Of a DNA stretch of 64,000 nt, positions 35,830 to 44,373 are shown piece by piece. Source of the DNA: Alcanivoracaceae bacterium. GTDB taxonomy: Bacteria > Pseudomonadota > Gammaproteobacteria > Pseudomonadales > Alcanivoracaceae. The notes under the pieces were generated by a model. That model was not told where the DNA came from and ran no database searches. It saw only the letters and a list, made by a program, of their open reading frames with translations. The translations under genes were made by a program, and so were the position numbers. The stretch is from the NCBI GenBank assembly GCA_023146255.1, contig JAGLCJ010000015.1, positions 1 to 64,000 of the forward strand, written 5' to 3'. Each line of letters starts with the position of its first letter. Within the stretch, counting starts at the first letter, position 1.

Positions 35830-36750
35830 ATGAAAATCATTCTTGCCCCGATGGAGGGCCTCGCGGATTTCTGGGTGCGCCAGGCGCTCACCGACATTGG
35901 CGGGTACGACTGGTGCGTGACCGAGTTTGTTCGCGTCAGTGGCACCTTGCTGCCGGCCAAGGTCTTTTATCGTTGGTGCCCGGAGCTGCAATCCGCCGCG
36001 TGCACCCGCAGCGGCACGCCGGTGCATGTGCAGCTGCTGGGGTCTGATCCGTCCTGCATGGCTGACAATGCCGCTCGCGCAGTGGAGCTGGGCGCGCCGG
36101 CGATTGATCTGAATTTCGGTTGCCCGGCAAAAACGGTGAATCGACATGGTGGTGGTGCGGTGCTGCTGGATGAGCCTGAGCGGGTGCATCAGGTGGTTGC
36201 TGCGGTGCGAAATGCGGTGCCGGCGACGATTCCGGTATCGGCAAAGATGCGACTCGGCAATCTGGATGGTGAGCTTGCGCTGGATAACGCTCGCGGTATT
36301 GAAGCTGCCGGTGCCAGTTGGTTGACCGTGCATGGCCGGACAAAAAGTCAGGGTTACCGGCCGCCGGCGTTCTGGGACCGGATCGGTCTGATTCGTCAGG
36401 CGATTAATGTGCCGGTGATCGCCAACGGTGAGATATGGAATGAGCAGGATGCCAGCCGGTGTCTGCAGGAATCCGGCTGTGATGCAGTGATGCTTGGTCG
36501 CGGCGCGGTCAGCGATCCGTTTCTGGCGCAACGTTTGCGTGGTGAGGTGGAATATCGTGGCTGGCCGCACACACTGCAGCGACTGAAAGTGTTTATTACG
36601 GAGCTGAACGGCAGCGGTTCCGATTCACAGGTAAGCGGTCGGGTGAAGCAGTGGTTGAATTACCTGCGCCGCGATTGTCCTGAGGCGGAAGCGTTGTATC
36701 AGCAGATGGTCCGGTTGCGTCGACCGGAGGAAATGCTGGCGCTGCTCTGA
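35830..36750 (+). CDS. dusC: tRNA-dihydrouridine(16) synthase
   Basis: FMN enzyme that reduces U16 in tRNA. 306 residues from ATG 35830 (MKIILAPMEGLADFWVRQAL); an ATG at 35821 is also in frame. ITEFVRV-like CVTEFVRVSG and the catalytic Cys in LNFGCPAKTVNRHGGGAVLL, then VSAKMRLG, TVHGRTKSQGY and VIANGEIWNEQDA, CDAVMLGRGA. The CVTEFVRVSG and GCPAKTVNRHGGGA forms favour DusC over DusA and DusB. Confidence 0.94.
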   Translation: MKIILAPMEGLADFWVRQALTDIGGYDWCVTEFVRVSGTLLPAKVFYRWCPELQSAACTRSGTPVHVQLLGSDPSCMADNAARAVELGAPAIDLNFGCPAKTVNRHGGGAVLLDEPERVHQVVAAVRNAVPATIPVSAKMRLGNLDGELALDNARGIEAAGASWLTVHGRTKSQGYRPPAFWDRIGLIRQAINVPVIANGEIWNEQDASRCLQESGCDAVMLGRGAVSDPFLAQRLRGEVEYRGWPHTLQRLKVFITELNGSGSDSQVSGRVKQWLNYLRRDCPEAEALYQQMVRLRRPEEMLALL

Positions 36751-36755
36751 TCAAC

Positions 36756-37895
36756 TCAACCCGCGACTTCGACGCGGTTGCGGCCATTATCCTTTGCCTG
36801 GTATAGCGCCCGGTCGGCGCGGCGGAACAGTTCATCAATATCGAGCGCTTCGCCATGACAGGTGGCTACGCCGAAGCTTGCGCTAAGTTGCAAGCGGACC
36901 CGTCCGGTATCCACCGGTTCGTTTGCCAGCGCCTCCCGGCAACGCTCGGCAATGACGCGGGCATTGTCTGTATCGCAGTTCGGCAACAGCAGGACAAACT
37001 CTTCACCGCCATAGCGACCGAGGTGATCGACTTCACGAATGCTGTCGGCCAGACAGCGTGTCGCCTGAATCAATGCCTGATCGCCGGCACTGTGGCCATG
37101 ATCGTCATTGATACATTTGAAGTGGTCCAGATCGACTATCACCAGTGATAGCGGTTGGCCGGTGCGTTCTGCCACCGCCGCCTCTCGTGCCATCAATTCG
37201 CTCAGATAGCCTCGGTTCCAGCTGCCGGTAAGGGCATCGCGTCGGGACAATTCGCGTACCTGTAATTCCCGCGCCCGCAGGGCGTTAACGATGTAACGGG
37301 TAAACATCAGGAAGCCGATTGCCACCGGGAAGCCGATCAGGACCTGCATGAATAGCCACATTGGTGCCAGAAACCGATTCGGTGGCTCGTCGCCGAACAG
37401 CGGTGCATCGGCAACCCAGCCCATGCTGACGGCAAAGCCGAGCATGATGATCTCTGCCCAGGTGATCAGCAGGGCGTTCATGACGTGACGATTCTTGAAC
37501 ATGACAAAGCCGAAAGCCGGGGTCACGGCAAGCAGTAATCCTGTGACGATGGCATGGACGCCGTTGAAGTAGGCCAGCACCACCAGCGGGTGGCCGAACA
37601 TATAGGTGACAATCATGCCCGGCAGCCGGCTTTTCGGGTTGCGTTTGCGCAGCGGCAGGAAAGTCAGATACAGAAGGCCCCAGAACAACATCATGGCGAG
37701 GGCGAACAGGTTCATCTGGTGCAGTACCGGGATCTGCACATGCGGCGCCAGCTGTGGCAGCAATACGCCGATCATGCCGGTGACAAGAAAAAAGCCGTTC
37801 ATGGCGATGATGATGACGCAGGCCAGCAGGGCGCCATCCACCGGGGGCCAGAACATCGGGTTGCCTTTTGCGGTCAGCTTCCGCCAGAGAGACAT
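36756..37895 (-). CDS. Membrane-bound diguanylate cyclase (GGDEF)
   Basis: 379 residues. Six hydrophobic segments (about residues 20-205), a short linker, then a GGDEF domain with DALTGSWNRGYLSELM, DLDHFKCINDDHGHSAGD and active site RYGGEEFVLLLP. An I-site REVD stands five residues before GGEEF. Converges on dusC with 5 bp between stop codons. The signal sensed is unknown. Confidence 0.93.
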   Translation of the reverse strand: MSLWRKLTAKGNPMFWPPVDGALLACVIIIAMNGFFLVTGMIGVLLPQLAPHVQIPVLHQMNLFALAMMLFWGLLYLTFLPLRKRNPKSRLPGMIVTYMFGHPLVVLAYFNGVHAIVTGLLLAVTPAFGFVMFKNRHVMNALLITWAEIIMLGFAVSMGWVADAPLFGDEPPNRFLAPMWLFMQVLIGFPVAIGFLMFTRYIVNALRARELQVRELSRRDALTGSWNRGYLSELMAREAAVAERTGQPLSLVIVDLDHFKCINDDHGHSAGDQALIQATRCLADSIREVDHLGRYGGEEFVLLLPNCDTDNARVIAERCREALANEPVDTGRVRLQLSASFGVATCHGEALDIDELFRRADRALYQAKDNGRNRVEVAG

Positions 37896-37975
37896 CAGAT
37901 CATCACTAAGTCGTTATGCTTATTATGCGAAAGAGTATAGCCATGGTGATAGCAGCTGGGAAACGCTTGCGCACC

Positions 37976-37998
37976 CGCTTCCGGACTGACCGGAAGCG
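37976..37998. other. Perfect short hairpin upstream of the acyl-CoA dehydrogenase gene
   Basis: CGCTTCCGG/CCGGAAGCG with a 5-base loop, without a T run, in the 189-bp gap between divergent genes. It could be an operator or an mRNA leader structure; no match to a known site. Confidence 0.4.
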
Positions 37999-38084
37999 CC
38001 ATCTGGCTGATGGACTGCGTCATCGCCGAGACAATCCGCTCGGATTAGTCTCACTGCTATTCAGGACGCAGGAGATCATCCCCC

Positions 38085-39875
38085 ATGGCCCAGTATCAGG
38101 CCCCCCTCGACGATATCCGGTTTGTTGCCCACGACCTGCTCGGGCTGACCGACCATTACCCGACACTGCACGGTGTGGAGCCGCCGGATCGGGAGACCTT
38201 TGACTTGATGCTGGAACAGGGCGGTCGCTTCTCTGAGCAGATGCTGCACCCGCTGTACCGCAGTGGTGACGACAGCGGCTGCGATTTCAATGGCGGTCAG
38301 GTGCGCTTGCCGAAGGGCTATCGTCAGGCACGTGAGCAGTTCGTTGCATCCGGCTGGCCTGGTCTGACCGCGCCGATCCGCTGGGGCGGACAGGCGCTGC
38401 CGCGCTCGGTGGGCATCGCCATAAACGAGATGATGTGTGCCACCAATCCGCCGTGGGTAATGCTGGTGGGGCTGCCAAGCGGTGTGATGATGGCGGTGGA
38501 GGCCCATGGTGACGAGTGGCAGAAGCAGCGTTTCTTCCCGGGTCTGGTTGATGGCCGTTTCAGTGCCACCATGTGTCTGACCGAGCCGCATTGCGGTACC
38601 GATCTCGGTATTTTGCGTACCCGCGCCGAGCCGCAGGCAGACGGCAGCTATCACATTACTGGCACGAAAATATTTATCAGCTACGGTGAGCACGACTGTG
38701 CTGACAACATTATTCATCTGGTGCTGGCGCGACTGCCGGATGCGCCGACCGGCACGGCCGGCATCTCCATGTTTATTGTGCCGAAGCTCATGGTCCATGA
38801 AGACCAGTCGCTGGGCGAGCGTAACCGGGTTAGCTGCGGCGCAATCGAACACAAGATGGGCTATGCGGCGTCACCAACCTGCGTAATGAACTTCGATGCG
38901 GCCACCGGCTATCTGGTCGGCAAGCCGAATGAAGGGCTGAAATACATGTTTGTGATGATGAATGATGCCCGCATAGGTTCAGGCATGGCGGGTCTGGGTC
39001 TTGCCAATGCCAGTTATCAGGGAGCGCTTGCCTATGCCCGCGAGCGGTTGCAGATGCGTTCGCTGTCCGGCAAGAAAAACCCCGGCGGCGCGGCGGACCC
39101 GATTATTGTTCATCCGGGTGTACGGCAACTGCTGCTGACCCAGAAAGCCTTTACTGAAGGCTGTCGGGCACTGTGTCTGGATGCGGCCCGTTATGGTGAT
39201 CTGGCGGAGTACGGAGCTGATGAGTCGATCCGCAAGGCAGCATCGCACCGGCTCGGTTTTCTCACCCCGATCGTCAAGGGATTTGTCACTGAGGTGAGTA
39301 ACGAATGCGTCAGTCATGGCGTACAGGTGCTCGGTGGTCACGGTTATATCCGTGAGCATGGTATGGAGCAACTGATGCGCGATTGCCGGGTCAGCACCAT
39401 CTATGAAGGAACTACTCAGGTTCAGGCGCTGGATCTGCTCGGCCGCAAGATCATGCTGGATCAGGGGCGGGCGATGAATGCCATGATTGCCGAGATTGAT
39501 GCCTTTTGTGAACAGCATCAGGTGCATACGCGCATCGGTGCGCATGCACAGCTGTTGCGTGGAAAGTTAGCAGATTGGCAGGCGCTGGCCGGCGAGGTTG
39601 GCACGGCCGCGATGAAAGATCCGGATGAAGCCGGTGCAGCCTCGGTCGACTTTCTGCTGTACTCCGGCTACGTGCTGTTGGCGTGGTACTGGTTGCGGCT
39701 GACGCTGGCTGCCGAGCAGAAACTGGCAAACGACGGCGATGCGCATTTCTGTCAGGGCAAGTTCAAGGCGGCGGATTTCTACTTTGCCAGATTACTACCG
39801 CGCACACTGGCGCTGGCGGCAAGTATCCGAGCCGGTGGTAGTAGTCTGATGGCAGTTACGGATGAGGAGTTTTGA
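38085..39875 (+). CDS. Acyl-CoA dehydrogenase, long form (DmdC/AidB-like group)
   Basis: FAD enzyme of 596 residues. It has the extra N-terminal segment (about 1-35) and C-terminal domain (about 465-596) of the long acyl-CoA dehydrogenases that include 3-methylmercaptopropionyl-CoA dehydrogenase. FAD-binding MCLTEPHCGTDLG (about residue 165) and GTKIFISYGEHD; the catalytic base is expected in RVSTIYEGTTQVQALDLLGRK (about 440-460). The substrate cannot be set from sequence; DMSP catabolism is possible in a marine bacterium, but no other dmd gene is present here. An AGGAGA site precedes the ATG. Confidence 0.92.
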   Translation: MAQYQAPLDDIRFVAHDLLGLTDHYPTLHGVEPPDRETFDLMLEQGGRFSEQMLHPLYRSGDDSGCDFNGGQVRLPKGYRQAREQFVASGWPGLTAPIRWGGQALPRSVGIAINEMMCATNPPWVMLVGLPSGVMMAVEAHGDEWQKQRFFPGLVDGRFSATMCLTEPHCGTDLGILRTRAEPQADGSYHITGTKIFISYGEHDCADNIIHLVLARLPDAPTGTAGISMFIVPKLMVHEDQSLGERNRVSCGAIEHKMGYAASPTCVMNFDAATGYLVGKPNEGLKYMFVMMNDARIGSGMAGLGLANASYQGALAYARERLQMRSLSGKKNPGGAADPIIVHPGVRQLLLTQKAFTEGCRALCLDAARYGDLAEYGADESIRKAASHRLGFLTPIVKGFVTEVSNECVSHGVQVLGGHGYIREHGMEQLMRDCRVSTIYEGTTQVQALDLLGRKIMLDQGRAMNAMIAEIDAFCEQHQVHTRIGAHAQLLRGKLADWQALAGEVGTAAMKDPDEAGAASVDFLLYSGYVLLAWYWLRLTLAAEQKLANDGDAHFCQGKFKAADFYFARLLPRTLALAASIRAGGSSLMAVTDEEF

Positions 39876-39891
39876 GCAGGAGATCATTCAA

Positions 39892-39950
39892 CTGCAGGAG
39901 CCGTCGATCGACGGCGAACTGGCTTCGCCGCCGGTCGGCCGCTCCTACAG
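39892..39950. repeat. REP-like extragenic palindrome
   Basis: Two 27-base arms with 22 pairing positions enclose a 5-base loop. The outer parts read CTGCAGGAGC and GCTCCTACAG, close to the TGTAGGAGCG start of Pseudomonas REP elements. It lies between the convergent acyl-CoA dehydrogenase gene and ectC. Confidence 0.65.
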
Positions 39951-39960
39951 GTAAGCCTTT

Positions 39961-40359
39961 TCAGCTGTTATCGACCGGATAAACACCATTCTCGTCGTGC
40001 ACTTCCTTGCCACTCAGCGGCGGGTTGAAAGCGCAGGCCATGACCATATCCACGCCGCGGTTGGCACGCAGGAAATGTTCATCGTGTTTGTCCAGCATGT
40101 ACACGGTGCCAGGCCGAATCGGATAGACCTTGCCATCGGCAACGGTCTCAATCTCGCCCTCGCCGCTGATGCAGTAAACCGTCTCCAGATGGTTCTGATA
40201 CCAGATGTGGGTTTCACTGCCGGCAAAGATGGTGGTGATATGAAATGAAAAGCCCATGCCATCATCTTTCAGGCTCAGTCGCACCGATTCCCAGTTGCCA
40301 TTCGGGGCGGTGACACAACGCTCGCTCTGCCGAGCTTCATCGAGAGTGCGCACGATCAT
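39961..40359 (-). CDS. ectC: L-ectoine synthase
   Basis: Cupin-fold enzyme that closes the ring of N-gamma-acetyl-diaminobutyrate to ectoine. 132 residues. MIVRTLDEA, WESVRLSLKDDGMGFSFHIT, ETHIWYQNHLETVYCISGEG and MLDKHDEHFLRA are typical; the metal ligands lie in the E, Y and H positions of these segments. The ATG overlaps by 4 bases the stop of a small frame that lies between ectB and ectC. Confidence 0.98.
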   Translation of the reverse strand: MIVRTLDEARQSERCVTAPNGNWESVRLSLKDDGMGFSFHITTIFAGSETHIWYQNHLETVYCISGEGEIETVADGKVYPIRPGTVYMLDKHDEHFLRANRGVDMVMACAFNPPLSGKEVHDENGVYPVDNS

Positions 40360-40487
40360 GCGAGGTGGTTCTCCTTCCAGTGTTTGAGAATAGACTCGGC
40401 ATGGTGCCGGCCAACGCCGAAATCATCAGCGGAGTGGGCCAACACCTGCAGAATGGCGCGAATCATCAGCGGATTTCTGTTCGACAT
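40356..40487 (-). CDS. Small 43-residue ORF between ectB and ectC
   Basis: I do not recognise this protein. ATG at 40487 forms TGATG with the ectB stop, and the stop at 40356 forms ATGA with the ectC start, so the frame fills the ectB-ectC gap exactly. The product starts MSNRNPLMIRAILQVLAHSA, continues with DDFGVGRHHAESIL and ends KHWKENHLA; it is likely two short helices, mildly basic, with five His. The ectC ribosome-binding site AAGGAG lies within its last codons, so reading it would couple ectB and ectC translation. It may be a real small protein of ectoine synthesis or only a coupling device. No signal peptide or membrane segment. Confidence 0.68.
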   Translation of the reverse strand: MSNRNPLMIRAILQVLAHSADDFGVGRHHAESILKHWKENHLA

Positions 40488-41800
40488 CAGGCCACCACGC
40501 TGACCTTGCTGCGACGCTGCTGCTTGACCCGGTCCTTCATCACGGTATCAACGCTGTCCGAGACGATGGTCAGGCCACGTACCAGATCTTCCTCGCTGAT
40601 GGTCAGCGGACACAGCGTCTTGATCACATGGTCATCGGCGCCGGAGGTTTCGATCACCAGCTTGTGGCGGAACGCTTCCGAGGTGATCTCGTCGGCAAGC
40701 GAACCATCGCGACAGACCAGACCCTGCATCATTCCACGACCACTGAGGTGGAACCAGTAATCGTCATAGCGATTGGCAATGTCACGGAAATGTTCGGTGA
40801 TGATATCGCCCTTGCGTTTGATCTCAGTGGCAAAGGTGTTGTCACGCCAGTAATGGTCAAGTGCTGCAGTGGCGGTGACAAAGGCTGGGTTATGGCCGCG
40901 GAAGGTGCCGTTGTGCTCGCCTGGCTTCCACTGATCCAGTTCCGGCTTCATCAGCACCACTGAGAACGGCAGGCCGTAACCACTAAGCGATTTCGACAGG
41001 GTGATGATGTCCGGCTCAATGCCGACTTCGTCGAAGCTGAAGAAGCTGCCGGTACGACCACAGCCGGCCTGAATGTCATCGACAATCATCAGCATGTCGT
41101 GCTTGTGGCAAACCTTCTCAAGGTTACGCAGCCATTCGAAACTGGCCGCATTGATGCCACCTTCGCCCTGCACCGTCTCGACGATCACTGCCGCCGGGTG
41201 ATCGATGCCACTGGAACTGTCCGAGAGCATTTTGTCGATCATTTCGGTGGTATCAAAACCGGTGCCCAGATAGCCGTCATAGGGCATGACACTGGTGTTG
41301 GTCAGGGATACGCCGGAAGCATTACGGTGATGACTGTTGCCGGTGGCGGCCAGCGACCCCAGCGATACGCCATGGAAACCATTGGTGAAGGTAATGATGT
41401 TGCTGCGGCCCTTGATGTTACGGGCAATCTTCAGCGCTGCTTCTACCGCATTGGAGCCGGTCGGGCCGGTAAACTGCATGATGTATTGCATCTTGCGCGG
41501 CTTGAGGATCACATCTTCAAACATCGACAGGAAGTTGCGCTTGGCAACAGTGTGCATGTCGAGGCCGTGGACGATGTAGTCCTCGCTCAGATAGGCGATC
41601 AGCTTTTCCTTCAGTACCGGATTGTTATGGCCATAATTCAAGGTGCCAGCACCGGCGAGAAAATCCAGATAGGCGTCGCCGTTCTCATCGTACAGGTAGG
41701 AACCCTTGGCTTTCGAGAAAAGCACGGGAAAACTGCGAGCATAGCTCTGTACTTCGGATTCAATACGGTCAAAGACGTCGGTGTCTGCCTTGGCGTTCAT
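40487..41800 (-). CDS. ectB: L-2,4-diaminobutyrate aminotransferase (EctB)
   Basis: PLP class III aminotransferase, first step of ectoine synthesis from aspartate semialdehyde with glutamate as donor. 437 residues. LDFLAGAGTLNYGHNNP, FTGPTGSNAVEAALKIAR, VETVQGEGGINAAS, VDDIQAGCGRTGSFFSF and the PLP lysine in ITLSKSLSGYGLPFS. Preceded by AGGGAGAT. The gap to ectA is 34 bp. Confidence 0.98.
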   Translation of the reverse strand: MNAKADTDVFDRIESEVQSYARSFPVLFSKAKGSYLYDENGDAYLDFLAGAGTLNYGHNNPVLKEKLIAYLSEDYIVHGLDMHTVAKRNFLSMFEDVILKPRKMQYIMQFTGPTGSNAVEAALKIARNIKGRSNIITFTNGFHGVSLGSLAATGNSHHRNASGVSLTNTSVMPYDGYLGTGFDTTEMIDKMLSDSSSGIDHPAAVIVETVQGEGGINAASFEWLRNLEKVCHKHDMLMIVDDIQAGCGRTGSFFSFDEVGIEPDIITLSKSLSGYGLPFSVVLMKPELDQWKPGEHNGTFRGHNPAFVTATAALDHYWRDNTFATEIKRKGDIITEHFRDIANRYDDYWFHLSGRGMMQGLVCRDGSLADEITSEAFRHKLVIETSGADDHVIKTLCPLTISEEDLVRGLTIVSDSVDTVMKDRVKQQRRSKVSVVA

Positions 41801-41834
41801 AAAAATCTCCCTGTTTATTCTGTGATTAATCGAT

Positions 41835-42401
41835 TCAGTGGTTAAGTGCGTCGTTCACCTGGGTACGGTTGAACGGGCCAATGCGAAGAAGGTGCTCATC
41901 CTTGTGAGCGCCGGAAAAATGAATGCGGCTGTCAAACAGGATGAAGGTCTCGGTGCGATAACGGCGCTTGTCGGCGAAGCGGCGGAACAGTGCCCAGGAG
42001 GCATCGTTATCCGGGGTAATGGTGGTGTCGATATACTGGACGTTCTGGCTGTCATCACGATCCAGCAGCTCTGCCAGCATCCGCGAAGCGAGGCCAAGAC
42101 CGCGAGCTTTCTCATCGACCGCGACCTGCCAGACAAACAGAGTGTTCTGTTGTTTCGGCGGAATGTACGCGGAAACAAATCCGACCAGTTCTCCATCCAG
42201 CTCCGCAGCGACACAGGTGTCGGCAAAGTGGGTGCATTGCAGCAAGTTGCAGTACAGCGAATTTTCGTCGAGTGGCTTGCAGCGCTTTACCAGCGCGTGC
42301 AATTTGGCACCGTCCTCGCTGTCTGGCTTGCGAAGGGTAACATCGGTATCAGGTCGGGCGTGGTTGGTGCCGGCGCCCGGAGCGGCGGTATCTGCGAACA
42401 T
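41835..42401 (-). CDS. ectA: L-2,4-diaminobutyrate acetyltransferase (EctA)
   Basis: GNAT-family N-acetyltransferase of the ectoine pathway. 188 residues with LRKPDSEDGAKLHALVKRC, LDENSLYCNLLQCTHFADT and acetyl-CoA-binding VWQVAVDEKARGLGLASRML. The N-terminal 20 residues are variable and rich in Ala, Gly and Thr. The ribosome-binding site AGGAGAA is preceded by a run of ten A, which may enhance translation. Preceded by ectR after 32 bp in the same direction. Confidence 0.97.
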   Translation of the reverse strand: MFADTAAPGAGTNHARPDTDVTLRKPDSEDGAKLHALVKRCKPLDENSLYCNLLQCTHFADTCVAAELDGELVGFVSAYIPPKQQNTLFVWQVAVDEKARGLGLASRMLAELLDRDDSQNVQYIDTTITPDNDASWALFRRFADKRRYRTETFILFDSRIHFSGAHKDEHLLRIGPFNRTQVNDALNH

Positions 42402-42433
42402 GGAATGGTTCTCCTTTTTTTTTTGCCGTTGTT

Positions 42434-42973
42434 TCAGCGGCGAGCGGCGCGGCCGCCGCGTTGTCCTCCGGAAGGAAGGGTCGAGGTATCGGCCAGTGAC
42501 TGGCCTCGGTCAATGGCGCCGACATCCAGCACCGGTGAAGCATCAATGCCGTCCGCATCCATCATTGAGGCGATTCGCTCGACCGCACTGATGATCTGCG
42601 ACTGCTCCCAGTCCTGCAGCGCGGTAAAGCGGCGGACAAAGGTTTCCTGTAATGGCTCTGGCGCATCTGCGATCAGCGCCCTGCCAGCATTTGTGAGTCG
42701 GGCATAGACCCGGCGTTTGTCGGTGGAGCCGCGCTCACGGACAACCAGGCCGCGACTTTCCAGTCGATCAAGAATGGTGGTGACCGTTGCCTGACTGAGG
42801 GATACCTGCGCGGCAATGTCGCCCATGGTCATTTCATCTCGACTGCCAATCGCCTGAAGGATCAGTAGCTGTGGCGCAGTCAGCCCGGACTCCCTGCTCA
42901 GGCGTCGGGAATACAGGTCGGTGGCGCGGATGATGCGGCGCAGGGCAATCAGCACGTCGTCGTGTCGGGCCAT
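42434..42973 (-). CDS. ectR: MarR-family regulator of the ectoine operon
   Basis: 179 residues from ATG 42973 (MARHDDVLIALRRIIRATDL). Winged-helix MarR domain: GLTAPQLLILQAIG, MTMGDIAAQVSLSQATVTTILDRLESRGLVVRERGSTDKRRV. EctR-type MarR proteins repress ectABC in methylotrophs and other halophiles; the role here is inferred from position. It lies directly upstream of ectA in the same direction, so it is either the first gene of the operon or separated from it by an internal promoter. Confidence 0.9.
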   Translation of the reverse strand: MARHDDVLIALRRIIRATDLYSRRLSRESGLTAPQLLILQAIGSRDEMTMGDIAAQVSLSQATVTTILDRLESRGLVVRERGSTDKRRVYARLTNAGRALIADAPEPLQETFVRRFTALQDWEQSQIISAVERIASMMDADGIDASPVLDVGAIDRGQSLADTSTLPSGGQRGGRAARR

Positions 42974-43114
42974 CGGGATTTGTCCCGCTCCTTTGATCTG
43001 TGAGTAATAAGCGTGCGCATAAACTGTGCCTCGCTGTTTCTGTCGCCCGGAAACCAATGCTATCTACATGAAAAATAACGATATAAATGAATGGGCGACG
43101 AAGAGTGAGGGTGC

Positions 43115-43143
43115 ACCATAACAGCCAATAGTTTAGATGTCAA
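43115..43143 (-). promoter_or_regulatory. Sigma-70 promoter of ectR (and perhaps ectABC)
   Basis: On the minus strand a consensus TTGACA (43143-43138) stands 17 bp from TATGGT (43120-43115). The predicted start leaves a leader of about 135 bases before ectR. Confidence 0.6.
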
Positions 43144-43180
43144 AATATCAGGGTCCAAAGGAGTTTTCTATATCGGCTTT

Positions 43181-43193
43181 TTTCACGGTGAAA
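43181..43193. promoter_or_regulatory. Perfect 13-bp palindrome, candidate operator
   Basis: TTTCAC-G-GTGAAA between ectR and folE2. It does not resemble the Zur box or known EctR sites that I can recall; the bound protein is unknown. Confidence 0.4.
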
Positions 43194-43350
43194 TGAGGCC
43201 TATAGGAGCAGGCTATACAGAGCAGAGCCAAAGCCACACGACACTTCCGTCTATTCGGGCGGCCTTATCTGCTAGACTTGCCACCCCCCGAAAGACGGGC
43301 GGCGCCGCTGAGCCGCGGTGTTGCCCATGTCCCGGCCAACGGAGACTTCG

Positions 43351-44307
43351 ATGAAAAGCCAACAAGGCGCGGTCACCAAGGTAATGCCTGATGTCGCCAG
43401 CACGGCGACCCGGCATATCAACAGCACCCTGGACTGGGTCGGCATGAGTGAGATTCACCTGCCGGCGCGGCTCAGCGATACGCTGGCAGGCGAGCGACCG
43501 ATCAGTACGTCGATTCAGGCATACGTGAATCTGCAGGACCCCAAGGCTCGCGGAATCCATATGTCGCGGCTATACCTGACGCTGGAAGAAACCTTCGCTG
43601 ACTGTTCCGTCAGCGCGGCTTCCATCGGCAAGCTGTTGGGCACCTTTTTGCATACCCACGAAGGTCTTAGCAGCAAGGCGTTTGTCCAGCTCGACTTTGA
43701 ATACTCGATGCGTCGCCAGTCGCTGAAGAGCAACTATTTCGGCTGGAAAAGCTATCCGGTAAGTATCTGCGGCACCCTTTCGGAAGGCGAGCTGAGAGTG
43801 GAGTTGTCGGTGGAGGTGCCTTATTCCTCCACCTGTCCGTGTTCGGCGGCACTGGCGCGGCAGCTGATTCAGGATGCCTTTCGCAACCAGTTCGGTGATG
43901 TTGGTACCATTCCGGCAGAGCAGGTGGCGGAGTGGCTGGGTACCGAAAAAGGTATTGTTGCCACGCCGCACAGCCAGCGTTCGGTGGCGCAAGTCCGTGT
44001 GTTGCTGGATCACACCGAAGAATCAGGTTTTCCGATTACCGCATTGATCGATGCGATTGAAGGGGCGCTGAAGACGCCGGTGCAAACCGCAGTAAAGCGT
44101 GAGGACGAGCAGGAGTTTGCCCGTCTGAATGGCCAGAACCTGATGTTCTGTGAGGATGCGGCGCGGCGTTTGCAGCAGGCGCTGGAGCCGCAGGGCTTGT
44201 ACAAGGACTTCTGGCTGCGGGTGAACCACCTTGAGAGTTTGCACGCGCATAATGCGGTGGCAATTGTTACCAAGAATATGCCAGGTGGGTACCTGCCGAT
44301 TCCCTGA
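43351..44307 (+). CDS. folE2: GTP cyclohydrolase FolE2 (type IB)
   Basis: 318 residues. Converts GTP to 7,8-dihydroneopterin triphosphate, as FolE does, but can work with metals other than zinc and is often induced when zinc is short. Family features: DWVGMSEIHLPARL, GLSSKAFVQLDFEYSMRRQS, YSSTCPCSAALARQLI with the metal-binding Cys, and VATPHSQRSVAQVRV. ATG 43351 (MKSQQGAVTKVMPD) has GGAG at correct spacing; upstream in-frame ATGs are less likely. Stands beside zinc-uptake genes. Confidence 0.95.
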   Translation: MKSQQGAVTKVMPDVASTATRHINSTLDWVGMSEIHLPARLSDTLAGERPISTSIQAYVNLQDPKARGIHMSRLYLTLEETFADCSVSAASIGKLLGTFLHTHEGLSSKAFVQLDFEYSMRRQSLKSNYFGWKSYPVSICGTLSEGELRVELSVEVPYSSTCPCSAALARQLIQDAFRNQFGDVGTIPAEQVAEWLGTEKGIVATPHSQRSVAQVRVLLDHTEESGFPITALIDAIEGALKTPVQTAVKREDEQEFARLNGQNLMFCEDAARRLQQALEPQGLYKDFWLRVNHLESLHAHNAVAIVTKNMPGGYLPIP

Positions 44308-44321
44308 ACCGGATAAAAATA

Positions 44322-44370
44322 GCTGGCATAAAAAAGCCCGGTCATCTGACCGGGCTTTTTTTATGCCAGC
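44322..44370. terminator. Bidirectional rho-independent terminator
   Basis: A near-perfect 49-bp palindrome: core AAAGCCCGGTCA/TGACCGGGCTTT with flanking A and T runs, outer arms GCTGGCATA/TATGCCAGC. It serves folE2 and the convergent outer-membrane protein gene. Confidence 0.9.
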
Positions 44371-44373
44371 GCG

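Larger units (their letters stand above)
42974..43350. other. ectR-folE2 divergent intergenic region
   Basis: 377 bp, richer in A+T than its surroundings, with no supported gene. It holds the ectR promoter, a TTTCAC/GTGAAA palindrome and, for folE2, a possible extended -10 TGCTAGACT near 43270-43278 with a weak -35. Confidence 0.6.

Noticed and set aside
38085..39875. Firm call of the acyl-CoA dehydrogenase as DMSP-pathway DmdC
   Set aside because: The long-form architecture fits, but no dmdA, dmdB or dmdD is nearby and the family also includes other activities.
43058..43350. Zur box upstream of folE2, and likewise upstream of thrS, yidD and the porin
   Set aside because: No sequence close to the GTTATA-TATAAC palindrome was found by eye. 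The zinc link therefore rests on gene content only.
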